DNA of 64,000 bases from Tardibacter sp963781025 (lineage in GTDB: Bacteria; Pseudomonadota; Alphaproteobacteria; Sphingomonadales; Sphingomonadaceae): positions 124,001 to 188,000 of the forward strand of contig CAWADU010000003.1 of NCBI GenBank assembly GCA_963781025.1, in the 5' to 3' direction. This document shows positions 31,130 to 38,589 of this stretch, one piece after another. The position numbers were made by a program, and so were the translations under genes. A model generated the notes under the pieces. The model saw nothing but the letters and a program-made list of their open reading frames with translations, ran no database searches and had not been told where the DNA came from. Numbering within the stretch: the stretch's first letter is position 1; each line of letters opens with the position of its first letter.

Positions 31130-31453
31130 ATGCAAAATCTCGACGATATTCTGAAAGCCGCGCAAAATGTGCAGGCGGAGCTTCAGAAGGCGCAGGATAA
31201 CCTCGATTCGATCGAGGTGCACGGCATTGCGGGCGGTGGGCTCGTCAAGGTGCGCGCATCCGCCAAGGGCCGGATCATCGGCCTTGATATCGACGCATCA
31301 CTGCTGAAGCCCGAGGACAAGCAGATGGTCGAGGACCTGATCACGGCCGCGTTCAACGATGCGCGCGCCAAGGCCGATCATGTCGCGCAGAGCGAGATGT
31401 CCAAGATGACGGCTGGCATTCCGTTGCCGCCGGGGTTCAAGCTGCCGTTTTGA
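31130..31453 (+). CDS. YbaB/EbfC nucleoid-associated protein
   Basis: 107-residue YbaB/EbfC family DNA-binding protein, usually encoded right after dnaX, as here (2-nt gap). It has the amphipathic N-terminal helix (LDDILKAAQNVQAELQKAQ) and conserved SAKGRIIGLDIDASLLKPED region. The Met-rich tail ends MTAGIPLPPGFKLPF. Its 3' end overlaps the convergent flippase gene by 17 bp. Confidence 0.93.
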   Translation: MQNLDDILKAAQNVQAELQKAQDNLDSIEVHGIAGGGLVKVRASAKGRIIGLDIDASLLKPEDKQMVEDLITAAFNDARAKADHVAQSEMSKMTAGIPLPPGFKLPF

Positions 31454-32717
31454 AACCCTCCCGGCGAAGGCCGGGCCGGAAGACGTGCATTCCCGATGCA
31501 TGGATGATCGCCCAGGTCATCAACGCGCGGACCAATTCGCCGCCGCCGATCACCGCCATGATATATTCCGGCGTCGACGGTCGCCTGAGTACAAGCGCCG
31601 CGACAACGACCGCCGTGGTGACGGCGAAGGCGGTGAGTTGCTGCTTGCCCAGATCGAACACGTTCACGACGAAATAGGTCAGATAATAGTTGATCGCGAT
31701 GAGCGGGATGGTTGCGGCGACGATCAGCAGGGGCACGGTCGCGGGGATGAATTCGCGCCCGCCCAGGATGAGGATCGCCGGTTTGATCATCAACGCCAGG
31801 CCCGCGCCGATGATGATGCCGAAAGCGGCCAGAACCATCGCCGATTTGCGTCCGAAGCTGGCGCCGCGTTCCGCCGAAGCCGCCCGTTCCCCGCAGTAGC
31901 GGCTGAACAGCACCGCGCCGAAGGTGGGGATGATCACCTGCACGATCCAGCGGAAGCGGTCGGCGAAGGCCAGATGGCCATATTCATGTGCATCGATGAG
32001 GAATTTGGCGAGGATGATGCCGACATAGCTGAATGCGATGGCCGCATAGATGTTCATCGCGATGAAGAAGTCCCGCCGCAGGACCATGAACGGCCGCCAT
32101 TTGCGGATCGGGATCATGCGGACGGCGCCCTCGCGCACCACCCACCCATAAAAGGCGACCGCGATCACCGCATTGGGCACGATCACCGAGGCGAACGCCC
32201 AGGCGACATCGCCCGGGTCGCGAACGGTCAGGAACATGAGGACGAGCGTTGCCAACCGCGCGCCGGTGATCAGCATGCTGATCGCCCTGAATTTCTCGAG
32301 CGCCGCCAATACCCACGGACTGTAGATCGCGGTGAACAGGAAATTGACGATGAGTATGACATAGACCGCCGTGTTTTTCTGCAGTTCGGCGGACAGGGCG
32401 ATCCAGACCAGCATCAGCAGCGCGGATGCGGCGCCCAACAGCAACTGTACCGCAAGCTGATTCCAGAAAACCATGCTGCGGCGGATCGGACTGTCGGCGG
32501 ACTTGCGGAACAGGAAGGTCGCGCTGGTGTTGACGGCGTAACCGATGAAATTCATGCCGACGAGCATCAGCGTGTTCGCGAAGGAATAGACGCCGAAGCC
32601 ATCTGGAGAAAGGTGACGGGTCAGATAGGGGATCTGCACCAGGATGATCGCGTAGTTGGCGATCTGGCTGACCATCAACGAGCCGATGCTTTTGCGGAGG
32701 CTCTGCTGCTTCAGCAT
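31437..32717 (-). CDS. Polysaccharide/oligosaccharide flippase (Wzx-like)
   Basis: 426-residue integral membrane protein with about 12 predicted hydrophobic segments, opening with SLMVSQIANYAIILVQIPYL. This is the typical start of the MATE/Wzx polysaccharide-transport superfamily that flips lipid-linked sugars across the inner membrane. No glycosyltransferase is adjacent, so the cargo is unknown. It overlaps ybaB by 17 bp in convergent orientation. mtgA is the next gene upstream on the same strand. Confidence 0.88.
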   Translation of the reverse strand: MLKQQSLRKSIGSLMVSQIANYAIILVQIPYLTRHLSPDGFGVYSFANTLMLVGMNFIGYAVNTSATFLFRKSADSPIRRSMVFWNQLAVQLLLGAASALLMLVWIALSAELQKNTAVYVILIVNFLFTAIYSPWVLAALEKFRAISMLITGARLATLVLMFLTVRDPGDVAWAFASVIVPNAVIAVAFYGWVVREGAVRMIPIRKWRPFMVLRRDFFIAMNIYAAIAFSYVGIILAKFLIDAHEYGHLAFADRFRWIVQVIIPTFGAVLFSRYCGERAASAERGASFGRKSAMVLAAFGIIIGAGLALMIKPAILILGGREFIPATVPLLIVAATIPLIAINYYLTYFVVNVFDLGKQQLTAFAVTTAVVVAALVLRRPSTPEYIMAVIGGGELVRALMTWAIIHASGMHVFRPGLRREGFKTAA

Positions 32718-32778
32718 GGGCGCGCCGGTCTTGAACGCTGACGGGAAATGTTCATCTCGGGCTTTGGCCTTCCAGAAT

Positions 32779-33492
32779 TTATCTCAGGCAGGCATCGAGC
32801 CCATCCTGTTGCACGACGCCGATTCGACGCGTGATATTATTGCCGTAGCGCCTCGTGAAACCGGCCGGCGCGATCGCGGCCCTTTTTTGCGGCAGAGGCA
32901 GCACGGCCGCAATGCGTGCCGCTTCGGACCGGCTGAGGCGGGACGCGTCATGTCGGAAATAGCGCTGTGCGCCCGCATTGACGCCGAATGTGCCGATGCC
33001 GGTTTCGGCGACATTGAGATAGACGGCCATGATCCTCTGCTTGCCCCAAAGCAGTTCGATGAGCGCCGTGAACCACGCTTCCAGACCCTTGCGCAGCCAT
33101 GACCGCCCTTGCCACAGAAAGGCATTCTTCGCAGTCTGCTGACTTATCGTCGAGCCCCCATGAAGCTTGCGGCCGTGTTGGTTGCGCACGAACGCCCTGC
33201 CGATGGCATGCGGATCGAAGCCCCAATGCCCGCAGAAATTGGAATCCTCCGCGGCGATGGCGGCCCGGGCCATGTCAGGGTCGATCCGCGACAGTGGCAT
33301 CCATTCCTGATCAACCCCCTTGCCGTTCACCCAGGAAGAAATCATGGTGACGGTGGTCGGCGGATTGATGAACCGGTAGATCATGACCCAAAGAACTGAG
33401 CCGATCACGAAGAAACCCAGAACACGGAAAATCCATTTGAGCATGTCGCGCCATCGCAAGAGCGAGGCGCTCTCGTCAAGCGCCGCGATCAT
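32779..33492 (-). CDS. mtgA: Monofunctional peptidoglycan glycosyltransferase
   Basis: GT51 enzyme that polymerises lipid II without a transpeptidase domain. Motifs are AAEDSNFCGHWGFD, GGSTISQQTAKNAFLW, and LYLN-like AVYLNVAETG. One membrane anchor precedes the domain (KWIFRVLGFFVIGSVLWVMI). The start is uncertain: ATG 33567, 33492 or 33444 are all in frame and none has a strong SD; 33492 was used. The Cys in DSNFCGHWGF replaces the usual hydrophobic/His neighbour of EDxxF, a minor variation. Confidence 0.9.
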   Translation of the reverse strand: MIAALDESASLLRWRDMLKWIFRVLGFFVIGSVLWVMIYRFINPPTTVTMISSWVNGKGVDQEWMPLSRIDPDMARAAIAAEDSNFCGHWGFDPHAIGRAFVRNQHGRKLHGGSTISQQTAKNAFLWQGRSWLRKGLEAWFTALIELLWGKQRIMAVYLNVAETGIGTFGVNAGAQRYFRHDASRLSRSEAARIAAVLPLPQKRAAIAPAGFTRRYGNNITRRIGVVQQDGLDACLR

Positions 33493-33602
33493 CAGACCGG
33501 CGCGTGGCGATTGACGGGAGGGGCGGCGCCTGAAATCGGATAATCCCTGGTTAAGTTGATTCGGCATTGGTGGCGTTTCACGGACCGCAGGAGTTGACGG
33601 CA

Positions 33603-34655
33603 ATGGCAAATAATTTTCGCGCGGTTGGGTTGTGCCTTGCCGGTCTTTTTGCAGTCCTGGCCGCAGGCGGGCCCTCGGCGGCCGCGATCTATCGGGCATC
33701 CGGTCCGTCCGACCTGAAGGCGCTGCTGCCACGGCTTTCTCCGGGCGATACCGTCGATCTTGGCTCCGCGTCGATGGGCGACATGTTCTTCCGCAAGGGT
33801 TCGATCGAAAAGCTGAACGGCGTCACCCTGAGGGGCGGCGTCTTCAATACGATCCGGATGGATGATGCGTCCGGGGTAACACTGGAGCAGGGGCGGGTCG
33901 TCATGGCGATCAGTGACGTGACGCGCCAGTTCACGCCCGCCGTTCTGTTCTACCGGCCGGGCAGGGTCAAAATTCGGAACTATGACATCTCCAGCAACCG
34001 AACGTCTGGATTCCGCCTCGGCTATGGGATCAGGGTCGATCAGCGCAGCGGGGGTTCAGATGTTACCGTGGAGAATGTGAAGATCCACGATCTGTCCAGC
34101 GGCGTGATGGCGCAAGGGGTCAAGGATTTCACGCTGCGGCGCGTGGCGACCAACATGATGTCCGCCGATTCGTTTTTCATCAGCAACGGATCGCGTGTTG
34201 TGCTGGATAGCCTGAATTGCGGCCGGTACGATGGCGTCAACGAGAAGGTCATCCACCCCGACTGCATCCAGATCGATGAGGTCGCGGGGCCGACAACGGA
34301 CCTGCTGATAAAAGATCTTTCCGTGACGCAGGGAGACGGCGATTTCACCCAGTGGATATTCGCCGGAATGCCGAGAGGCGGCTTTCGCCACGCGCGATGG
34401 GTCATCACCGGCACCAGGGGATTTGGGCTCACGTATCGCGCGATCTCCGTGGCGGGCGTGGATGGTTTGACGATCTCGAACAATAACCTGCGTACGCCGT
34501 CGAACCCGAAGTATTTCACCATGCTGACCGTCGATAATTCTTCGGATGTCGAAATGCGCGACAATGTCGCGTGCAGCCATAGCCGCAAGAACAACACCAA
34601 TCTCAGGGAAACAGGAAAAGTCACCATTTCTTGCCGTCATGGCGACAGGCGGTGA
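33603..34655 (+). CDS. Exported right-handed beta-helix protein
   Basis: 350-residue protein with a signal peptide (LCLAGLFAVLAAGGPSAAA). The mature part has repeated short strands of the parallel beta-helix kind (VTLRGGVF, VTVENVKIHD, FTLRRVATN, LTISNNNLR, VEMRDNVAC), as in polysaccharide lyases and pectate-lyase-like proteins. No catalytic residues can be assigned. ATG 33603 is chosen for its AGGAG SD about 10 nt upstream and the clean signal peptide. It is divergent from mtgA and followed by the L,D-transpeptidase. Confidence 0.8.
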   Translation: MANNFRAVGLCLAGLFAVLAAGGPSAAAIYRASGPSDLKALLPRLSPGDTVDLGSASMGDMFFRKGSIEKLNGVTLRGGVFNTIRMDDASGVTLEQGRVVMAISDVTRQFTPAVLFYRPGRVKIRNYDISSNRTSGFRLGYGIRVDQRSGGSDVTVENVKIHDLSSGVMAQGVKDFTLRRVATNMMSADSFFISNGSRVVLDSLNCGRYDGVNEKVIHPDCIQIDEVAGPTTDLLIKDLSVTQGDGDFTQWIFAGMPRGGFRHARWVITGTRGFGLTYRAISVAGVDGLTISNNNLRTPSNPKYFTMLTVDNSSDVEMRDNVACSHSRKNNTNLRETGKVTISCRHGDRR

Positions 34656-34668
34656 GGCGGCATTGCTG

Positions 34669-35247
34669 ATGACGGCGCGGGGGGCAACGGCGGCTGCGAT
34701 ATTCATCTGCCTGGGGGCTGCCGCACCGGCCGACGCGGCTCCTTCGATGTTTCAGATCAGGAGCGAACTCCAGCCCGAACGCCCCCTGAAGCCGGGCGAG
34801 TTCACCTGGGCCGACGATCCTGCGGCCAAGGGCGAAACAACGGTGGTCATTGATCTGAAGGCCCAGCTTCTGCATGTCTACCGTGGCGGCGTCGAAATCG
34901 GCCTTTCGACGATTTCGTCCGGCCGTGAGGGATATGAGACGCCGACAGGGACGTTTTCGATCCTCGAAAAAGACCCCGATCACTATTCGGACACCTATGA
35001 CCTATCGCCAATGCCCTATATGCAGCGGCTGACATGGGACGGTATCGCTCTGCATGGGGGAAAGGTGCCCGCTTATCGGGCTTCTCACGGCTGCATCCGC
35101 CTGCCTGAAGCCCTTGCGCGCATTCTCTATTTCGAGACGCGCCAGGGCGGAACGGTGATCGTCGCGCCGGATTGGGCAGGCACGGCGACCACCTACATCC
35201 CCGATATGGATCCCGCGGCACTGCGGATGGGCGCGGACGGGCGATAG
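34669..35247 (+). CDS. L,D-transpeptidase (YkuD domain), exported
   Basis: Forms 3-3 peptidoglycan cross-links or attaches proteins to the wall. The 192-residue protein has a signal peptide (ATAAAIFICLGAAAPADA) and the YkuD catalytic motif LHGGKVPAYRASHGCIRLP, containing His, SHGC and the Arg. I used ATG 34669, which gives a clean signal peptide. ATG 34639, overlapping the previous stop, is also possible. It forms a wall-related group with mtgA and possibly the beta-helix protein. Confidence 0.9.
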   Translation: MTARGATAAAIFICLGAAAPADAAPSMFQIRSELQPERPLKPGEFTWADDPAAKGETTVVIDLKAQLLHVYRGGVEIGLSTISSGREGYETPTGTFSILEKDPDHYSDTYDLSPMPYMQRLTWDGIALHGGKVPAYRASHGCIRLPEALARILYFETRQGGTVIVAPDWAGTATTYIPDMDPAALRMGADGR

Positions 35248-35267
35248 CTAGAAATCTGAACCCCGGA

Positions 35268-36167
35268 TCAGGCAGGCAGCAGCTTTTTGTCGTTTGCCAG
35301 CCGCATCATCGCTTTCTGCAGCTTCTCGAACGCGCGTACCTCGATCTGGCGCACGCGCTCACGGGACACCCCATATTGCTGTGACAACTCCTCCAGGGTC
35401 AGCGGATCGTCGCGCAACCGGCGTTCGGTGATGATGTGCTTCTCGCGATCGTTGAGGTCGGCCATCGCCTCGTTCAGCAAGGCGTGCCGCAGGGCGCTTT
35501 CCTCGCTTTCGGCGATCAGCACGTCGTGTGCGGGCGTGTCGTCGGCAAGCCAGTCCTGCCATTCGCCCTCGCCTTCATCGCGCAGCGGCGAATTGAGCGA
35601 GGCATCGCCTCCCATGGCCATGCGGCGGTTCATCGAGACGACCTCGTTCTCGTTGACGCCAAGCCGGGTTGCGATCTCGGTCACCTGGTCGGGCGTCAGG
35701 TCGCCGTCCTCGAACGCCGCGATCCGGGCCTTTTCCCGCCGCAGATTGAAAAACAGCTTCTTCTGGGCGGCGGTCGTTCCCATCTTCACCAGGCTCCATG
35801 AGCGCAGGATGAATTCCTGGATCGAAGCCCTGATCCACCACATGGCATAGGTGGCGAGACGGAAGCCTTTTTCCGGCTCGAATTTCTTCACGCCCTGCAT
35901 CAGGCCGATATTGCCTTCGGAGATCAGTTCGGACACCGGCAGGCCATAGCCACGATAGCCCATGGCGATCTTCGCCACGAGCCGCAGGTGGGACGTGACG
36001 AGCTTTGCCGCGGCTTCAGGATCCTGATGTTCCTGCCACCGCTTGGCCAGCATATATTCTTCCTGCGGCGCAAGGATCGGAAACTTGCGGATTTCCGCCA
36101 GGTATCGGTTCAGCGATACATCAGGCCCCAGAGCGGGAATTGCCGGCAGGCCCTTAGCGACAGCCAT
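35268..36167 (-). CDS. rpoH: RNA polymerase sigma-32 (heat shock sigma factor)
   Basis: 299-residue sigma factor with region 2 (GLPVSELISEGNIGLMQGVKKFEPEKGFR, quoted in part) and the RpoH-specific box QKKLFFNLR. A region 4 HTH follows (LEELSQQYGVSRERVRQIEVRAFEKLQKA, key part GVSRERVRQIE). The RpoH box distinguishes it from RpoD. Sphingomonads often have two RpoH paralogues; this may be one of them. It is convergent with the L,D-transpeptidase gene. Confidence 0.94.
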   Translation of the reverse strand: MAVAKGLPAIPALGPDVSLNRYLAEIRKFPILAPQEEYMLAKRWQEHQDPEAAAKLVTSHLRLVAKIAMGYRGYGLPVSELISEGNIGLMQGVKKFEPEKGFRLATYAMWWIRASIQEFILRSWSLVKMGTTAAQKKLFFNLRREKARIAAFEDGDLTPDQVTEIATRLGVNENEVVSMNRRMAMGGDASLNSPLRDEGEGEWQDWLADDTPAHDVLIAESEESALRHALLNEAMADLNDREKHIITERRLRDDPLTLEELSQQYGVSRERVRQIEVRAFEKLQKAMMRLANDKKLLPA

Positions 36168-36213
36168 GATCTACAATCTCCCCGGGGGTCAATTACGGCA
36201 GAAGTTCAGTTTT

Positions 36214-37170
36214 TCATACGCGCAGTTTGGTGAACAGTTCCTGCATATCCATGGGTAACGGGCTGTCAAAGGACACCTTCTCGCCCGTTACGGGATGAAG
36301 GAACCCCAAATGCGCGGCGTGCAAGGCCTGCCGCTGGAAACCGAGACGGGTGAGCAAAGCGCGATCGCCGGTGCGCCCACGGCCATAGACAGGGTCGCCC
36401 AGAAGCGGATGACCGATCGAGGCCATATGGACCCGAACCTGGTGCGTGCGGCCCGTTTCCAGCCGGCATTCCATGAACGCCGCGCCGTTCAGCGCCTCGA
36501 TCATCCGGTAATGCGTCACGGCGCGTTTTCCGCGTTCGCCGCTGGTGACGGCCATCTTCTTGCGGTCGTGACTCGATCGGGCAAGCGGCGCATCCACTTT
36601 CCCGGCCGGTGGCATGGGCACGCCCGCAACAAGCGCCAGATAGCGCCGTTCGATGCTGTGCCGGGCGAATTGCGCGGCAAGGCCTTCGTGCGCCGGGTCG
36701 GTCTTCGCGACCACCAGCAGGCCCGACGTGTCCTTGTCGATTCTGTGGACGATCCCGGGCCGGGCAACGCCGCCTATTCCCGAAAGCCGCCCCGCACAGT
36801 GATGCAGCAAGGCGTTGACCAGCGTTCCATCCAGATTGCCGCAGGCGGGATGGACGACCAGCCCGGCGGGCTTGTCCACCACCAGCAGGTCGCGGTCTTC
36901 GTAGACGATATCGAGGGGAATATCCTGAGCCCGGGCGTTGGCGGGCGTCGGCGCGGGGACAGTGACGCGCAACGACTGGCCAGCGTGCGCCTTTACTGCC
37001 GGATCGCGCCAGAGCCGCCCTTCGGCATCGCTGACCTGACCGGAGGAAATCAACCCCTTCAACCGTTCGCGCGAAAGTGTGGGAATGGCAGAAGCAAGCG
37101 CCCGGTCGAGACGCATGCCAGCCGCATCCGCCCCAAGGGTGATTTCATTTATCGACACATTATCCCCCAT
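36214..37170 (-). CDS. rluD: RluA/RluD-family 23S rRNA pseudouridine synthase
   Basis: 318-residue pseudouridine synthase with an N-terminal S4 RNA-binding domain (RLDRALASAIPTLSRERLKGLI) and the catalytic motif HRIDKDTSGLLV containing the active Asp. ETGRTHQVRVH and GHPLLGDPVYG follow. Target positions in E. coli RluD are 1911/1915/1917 of 23S rRNA; the assignment to RluD rather than RluC rests on the general pattern. It is divergent from the JAMM gene with a 17-nt gap between start codons. Confidence 0.87.
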   Translation of the reverse strand: MGDNVSINEITLGADAAGMRLDRALASAIPTLSRERLKGLISSGQVSDAEGRLWRDPAVKAHAGQSLRVTVPAPTPANARAQDIPLDIVYEDRDLLVVDKPAGLVVHPACGNLDGTLVNALLHHCAGRLSGIGGVARPGIVHRIDKDTSGLLVVAKTDPAHEGLAAQFARHSIERRYLALVAGVPMPPAGKVDAPLARSSHDRKKMAVTSGERGKRAVTHYRMIEALNGAAFMECRLETGRTHQVRVHMASIGHPLLGDPVYGRGRTGDRALLTRLGFQRQALHAAHLGFLHPVTGEKVSFDSPLPMDMQELFTKLRV

Positions 37171-37187
37171 CGACTAGCGATTTGGTA

Positions 37188-37595
37188 ATGAAGATCAGGA
37201 TTGCAAGGACCGCCCACGACTTGGTCCTCTCGGAAGCCGAGCGGGCAGGCGACCGGGAGGCGTGCGGGCTGCTGGTAGGGCAGGAGGCGCTCGTCGAGGC
37301 GGTCATTCCGGCCGCGAATGTGGCGGCGGACCCGCACCGCATGTTTGAGGTCGATCCGGTGATTCTGCTGTCGGCGCATCGCAGCGCCCGGCAATCGGGC
37401 CGGCTGGTCATCGGGCACTACCACTCGCATCCCGGCGGCAGGGCGTCGCCGTCGCTGCGCGACGCGGCCAACGCCCATCAGGAAGGCGTTTTGTGGATCA
37501 TCGTCGGAGAAGGTAGCGCGCTGGCGGCCTTTCGCGCTAAGGTTGGCGGCGAGATCGCGGGTCGTTTCGATCACGTCGAACTGGAGATCGTATAG
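37188..37595 (+). CDS. M67 (JAMM/MPN+) metallopeptidase
   Basis: 135-residue JAB1/MPN domain protein with an intact JAMM zinc site: Glu in REACGLLVG, then HYHSHPGGRASPSLRD (HxH...S..D). Bacterial members cut ubiquitin-like proteins such as ThiS/MoaD C-terminal extensions or act in cysteine synthesis with CysO-like carriers. No ubiquitin-like or E1-like gene lies next to it. Start ATG 37188. The stop TAG overlaps the cold-shock GTG (TAGTG). Confidence 0.88.
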   Translation: MKIRIARTAHDLVLSEAERAGDREACGLLVGQEALVEAVIPAANVAADPHRMFEVDPVILLSAHRSARQSGRLVIGHYHSHPGGRASPSLRDAANAHQEGVLWIIVGEGSALAAFRAKVGGEIAGRFDHVELEIV

Positions 37596-37816
37596 TGACG
37601 ACCGGCACGGTCAAATGGTTCAATCGAATTCGGGGCTATGGCTTCATCGCCCCCGATTTCGGGCCGAAGGACGTGTTCGTCCATGCCTCCATGCTCGCGG
37701 GGGAAACGGGTGCCGACCTTGATGGTGGCGAGCGGGTGGAATTCGAGCTTACGCAGCTCGGCGACGGCAGGCTGGCGGCGCAGGTCGTCAGAAAGATAGG
37801 AAATGTCGCAGGTTGA
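37595..37816 (+). CDS. Cold-shock domain protein
   Basis: 73-residue single CSD protein with TGTVKWFN, RNP1-like RGYGFIAP and RNP2-like DVFVHASML. It binds single-stranded RNA/DNA and acts as an RNA chaperone. It starts with GTG at 37595, overlapping the upstream stop, with no alternative ATG nearby, so translation likely depends on coupling to the JAMM gene. The Csp is slightly diverged: NRIRGYGFI instead of the usual NxxKGFGFI. Confidence 0.88.
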   Translation: MTTGTVKWFNRIRGYGFIAPDFGPKDVFVHASMLAGETGADLDGGERVEFELTQLGDGRLAAQVVRKIGNVAG

Positions 37817-37891
37817 CTTGCGCTGCCCGGTGAGAATAGCCAATTAACCGGTAGGAGGGCGGCTGCACCCAGGGTCGCGCTAAAGGGATCA

Positions 37892-38542
37892 ATGATGCAA
37901 GCTGTGGATTTCGCCAGTCTGCTTTGTTCGAGGTTGTGCCACGACCTTATCAGTCCGGTCGGGTCGCTATATAACGGCGTCGAGCTTCTGGCAGACGAAA
38001 ATGACCCGGAAATGCGCGCCCGCTGCATGGAATTGCTGGCGGACAGCGCGCGGCGGACGGCAAACAAGCTTAAATTCTTTCGCCTGGCGTTCGGCACCGC
38101 GGGCGGGTTTGGCGATCAGGTCGATCCCCGCGAGGCGCAGGCGGCCCTGGAAGGGCTGTTCGGAACAGACTCGCGCGTCTCCATCCATTGGCTGCTGGGC
38201 CCGGCGCTTCTGTCGAAGACCGCGATCAAGGTTCTGCTGAACCTGGCGATGATCGGCGGCGACGCACTGCTTCGTGGCGGCGATCTTCATGTCGGCTCCG
38301 AAGTGACGGCCGAAGGCACCGATATCGTCATAAGGGCACAGGGCGGGCGGCTGCTGCTGGACCCGGAATTGCGCGCCGCGCTGGACGGAAAGGCGGCGAT
38401 AACCGACCTCACCCCCCGCGCCGCCGCCGCATGGCTGGTCAATTGCCTGGTCGGGGAGGCGGCAGGATCGATCCAGGTGTCCGAGCCCGAAAACGGCGTT
38501 CTGCTGTTCGGCGTGCATCTTCCGGCAGGCCAACGACCTTAA
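37892..38542 (+). CDS. chpT: Histidine phosphotransferase ChpT
   Basis: ChpT relays phosphate from CckA to CtrA and CpdR in alphaproteobacterial cell-cycle control. The 216-residue protein starts with DFASLLCSRLCHDLISPVGS, carrying the phospho-accepting His near residue 18, in the DHp-like N-terminal helices. A degenerate kinase-like ATP domain without the normal G boxes follows. ATG 37892 or 37895. It is separated from cheA by 47 bp on the same strand; a shared transcript with chemotaxis genes is possible. Confidence 0.9.
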   Translation: MMQAVDFASLLCSRLCHDLISPVGSLYNGVELLADENDPEMRARCMELLADSARRTANKLKFFRLAFGTAGGFGDQVDPREAQAALEGLFGTDSRVSIHWLLGPALLSKTAIKVLLNLAMIGGDALLRGGDLHVGSEVTAEGTDIVIRAQGGRLLLDPELRAALDGKAAITDLTPRAAAAWLVNCLVGEAAGSIQVSEPENGVLLFGVHLPAGQRP

Positions 38543-38589
38543 GCTGAAATTTACCAGCGCCGGTCCATTGCTGATCCCCTACGCTGGGG

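Noticed and set aside
31485..32741. Plus-strand open frame of about 418 codons
   Set aside because: Antisense to the flippase, rich in Asp/His/Arg and without hydrophobic core.
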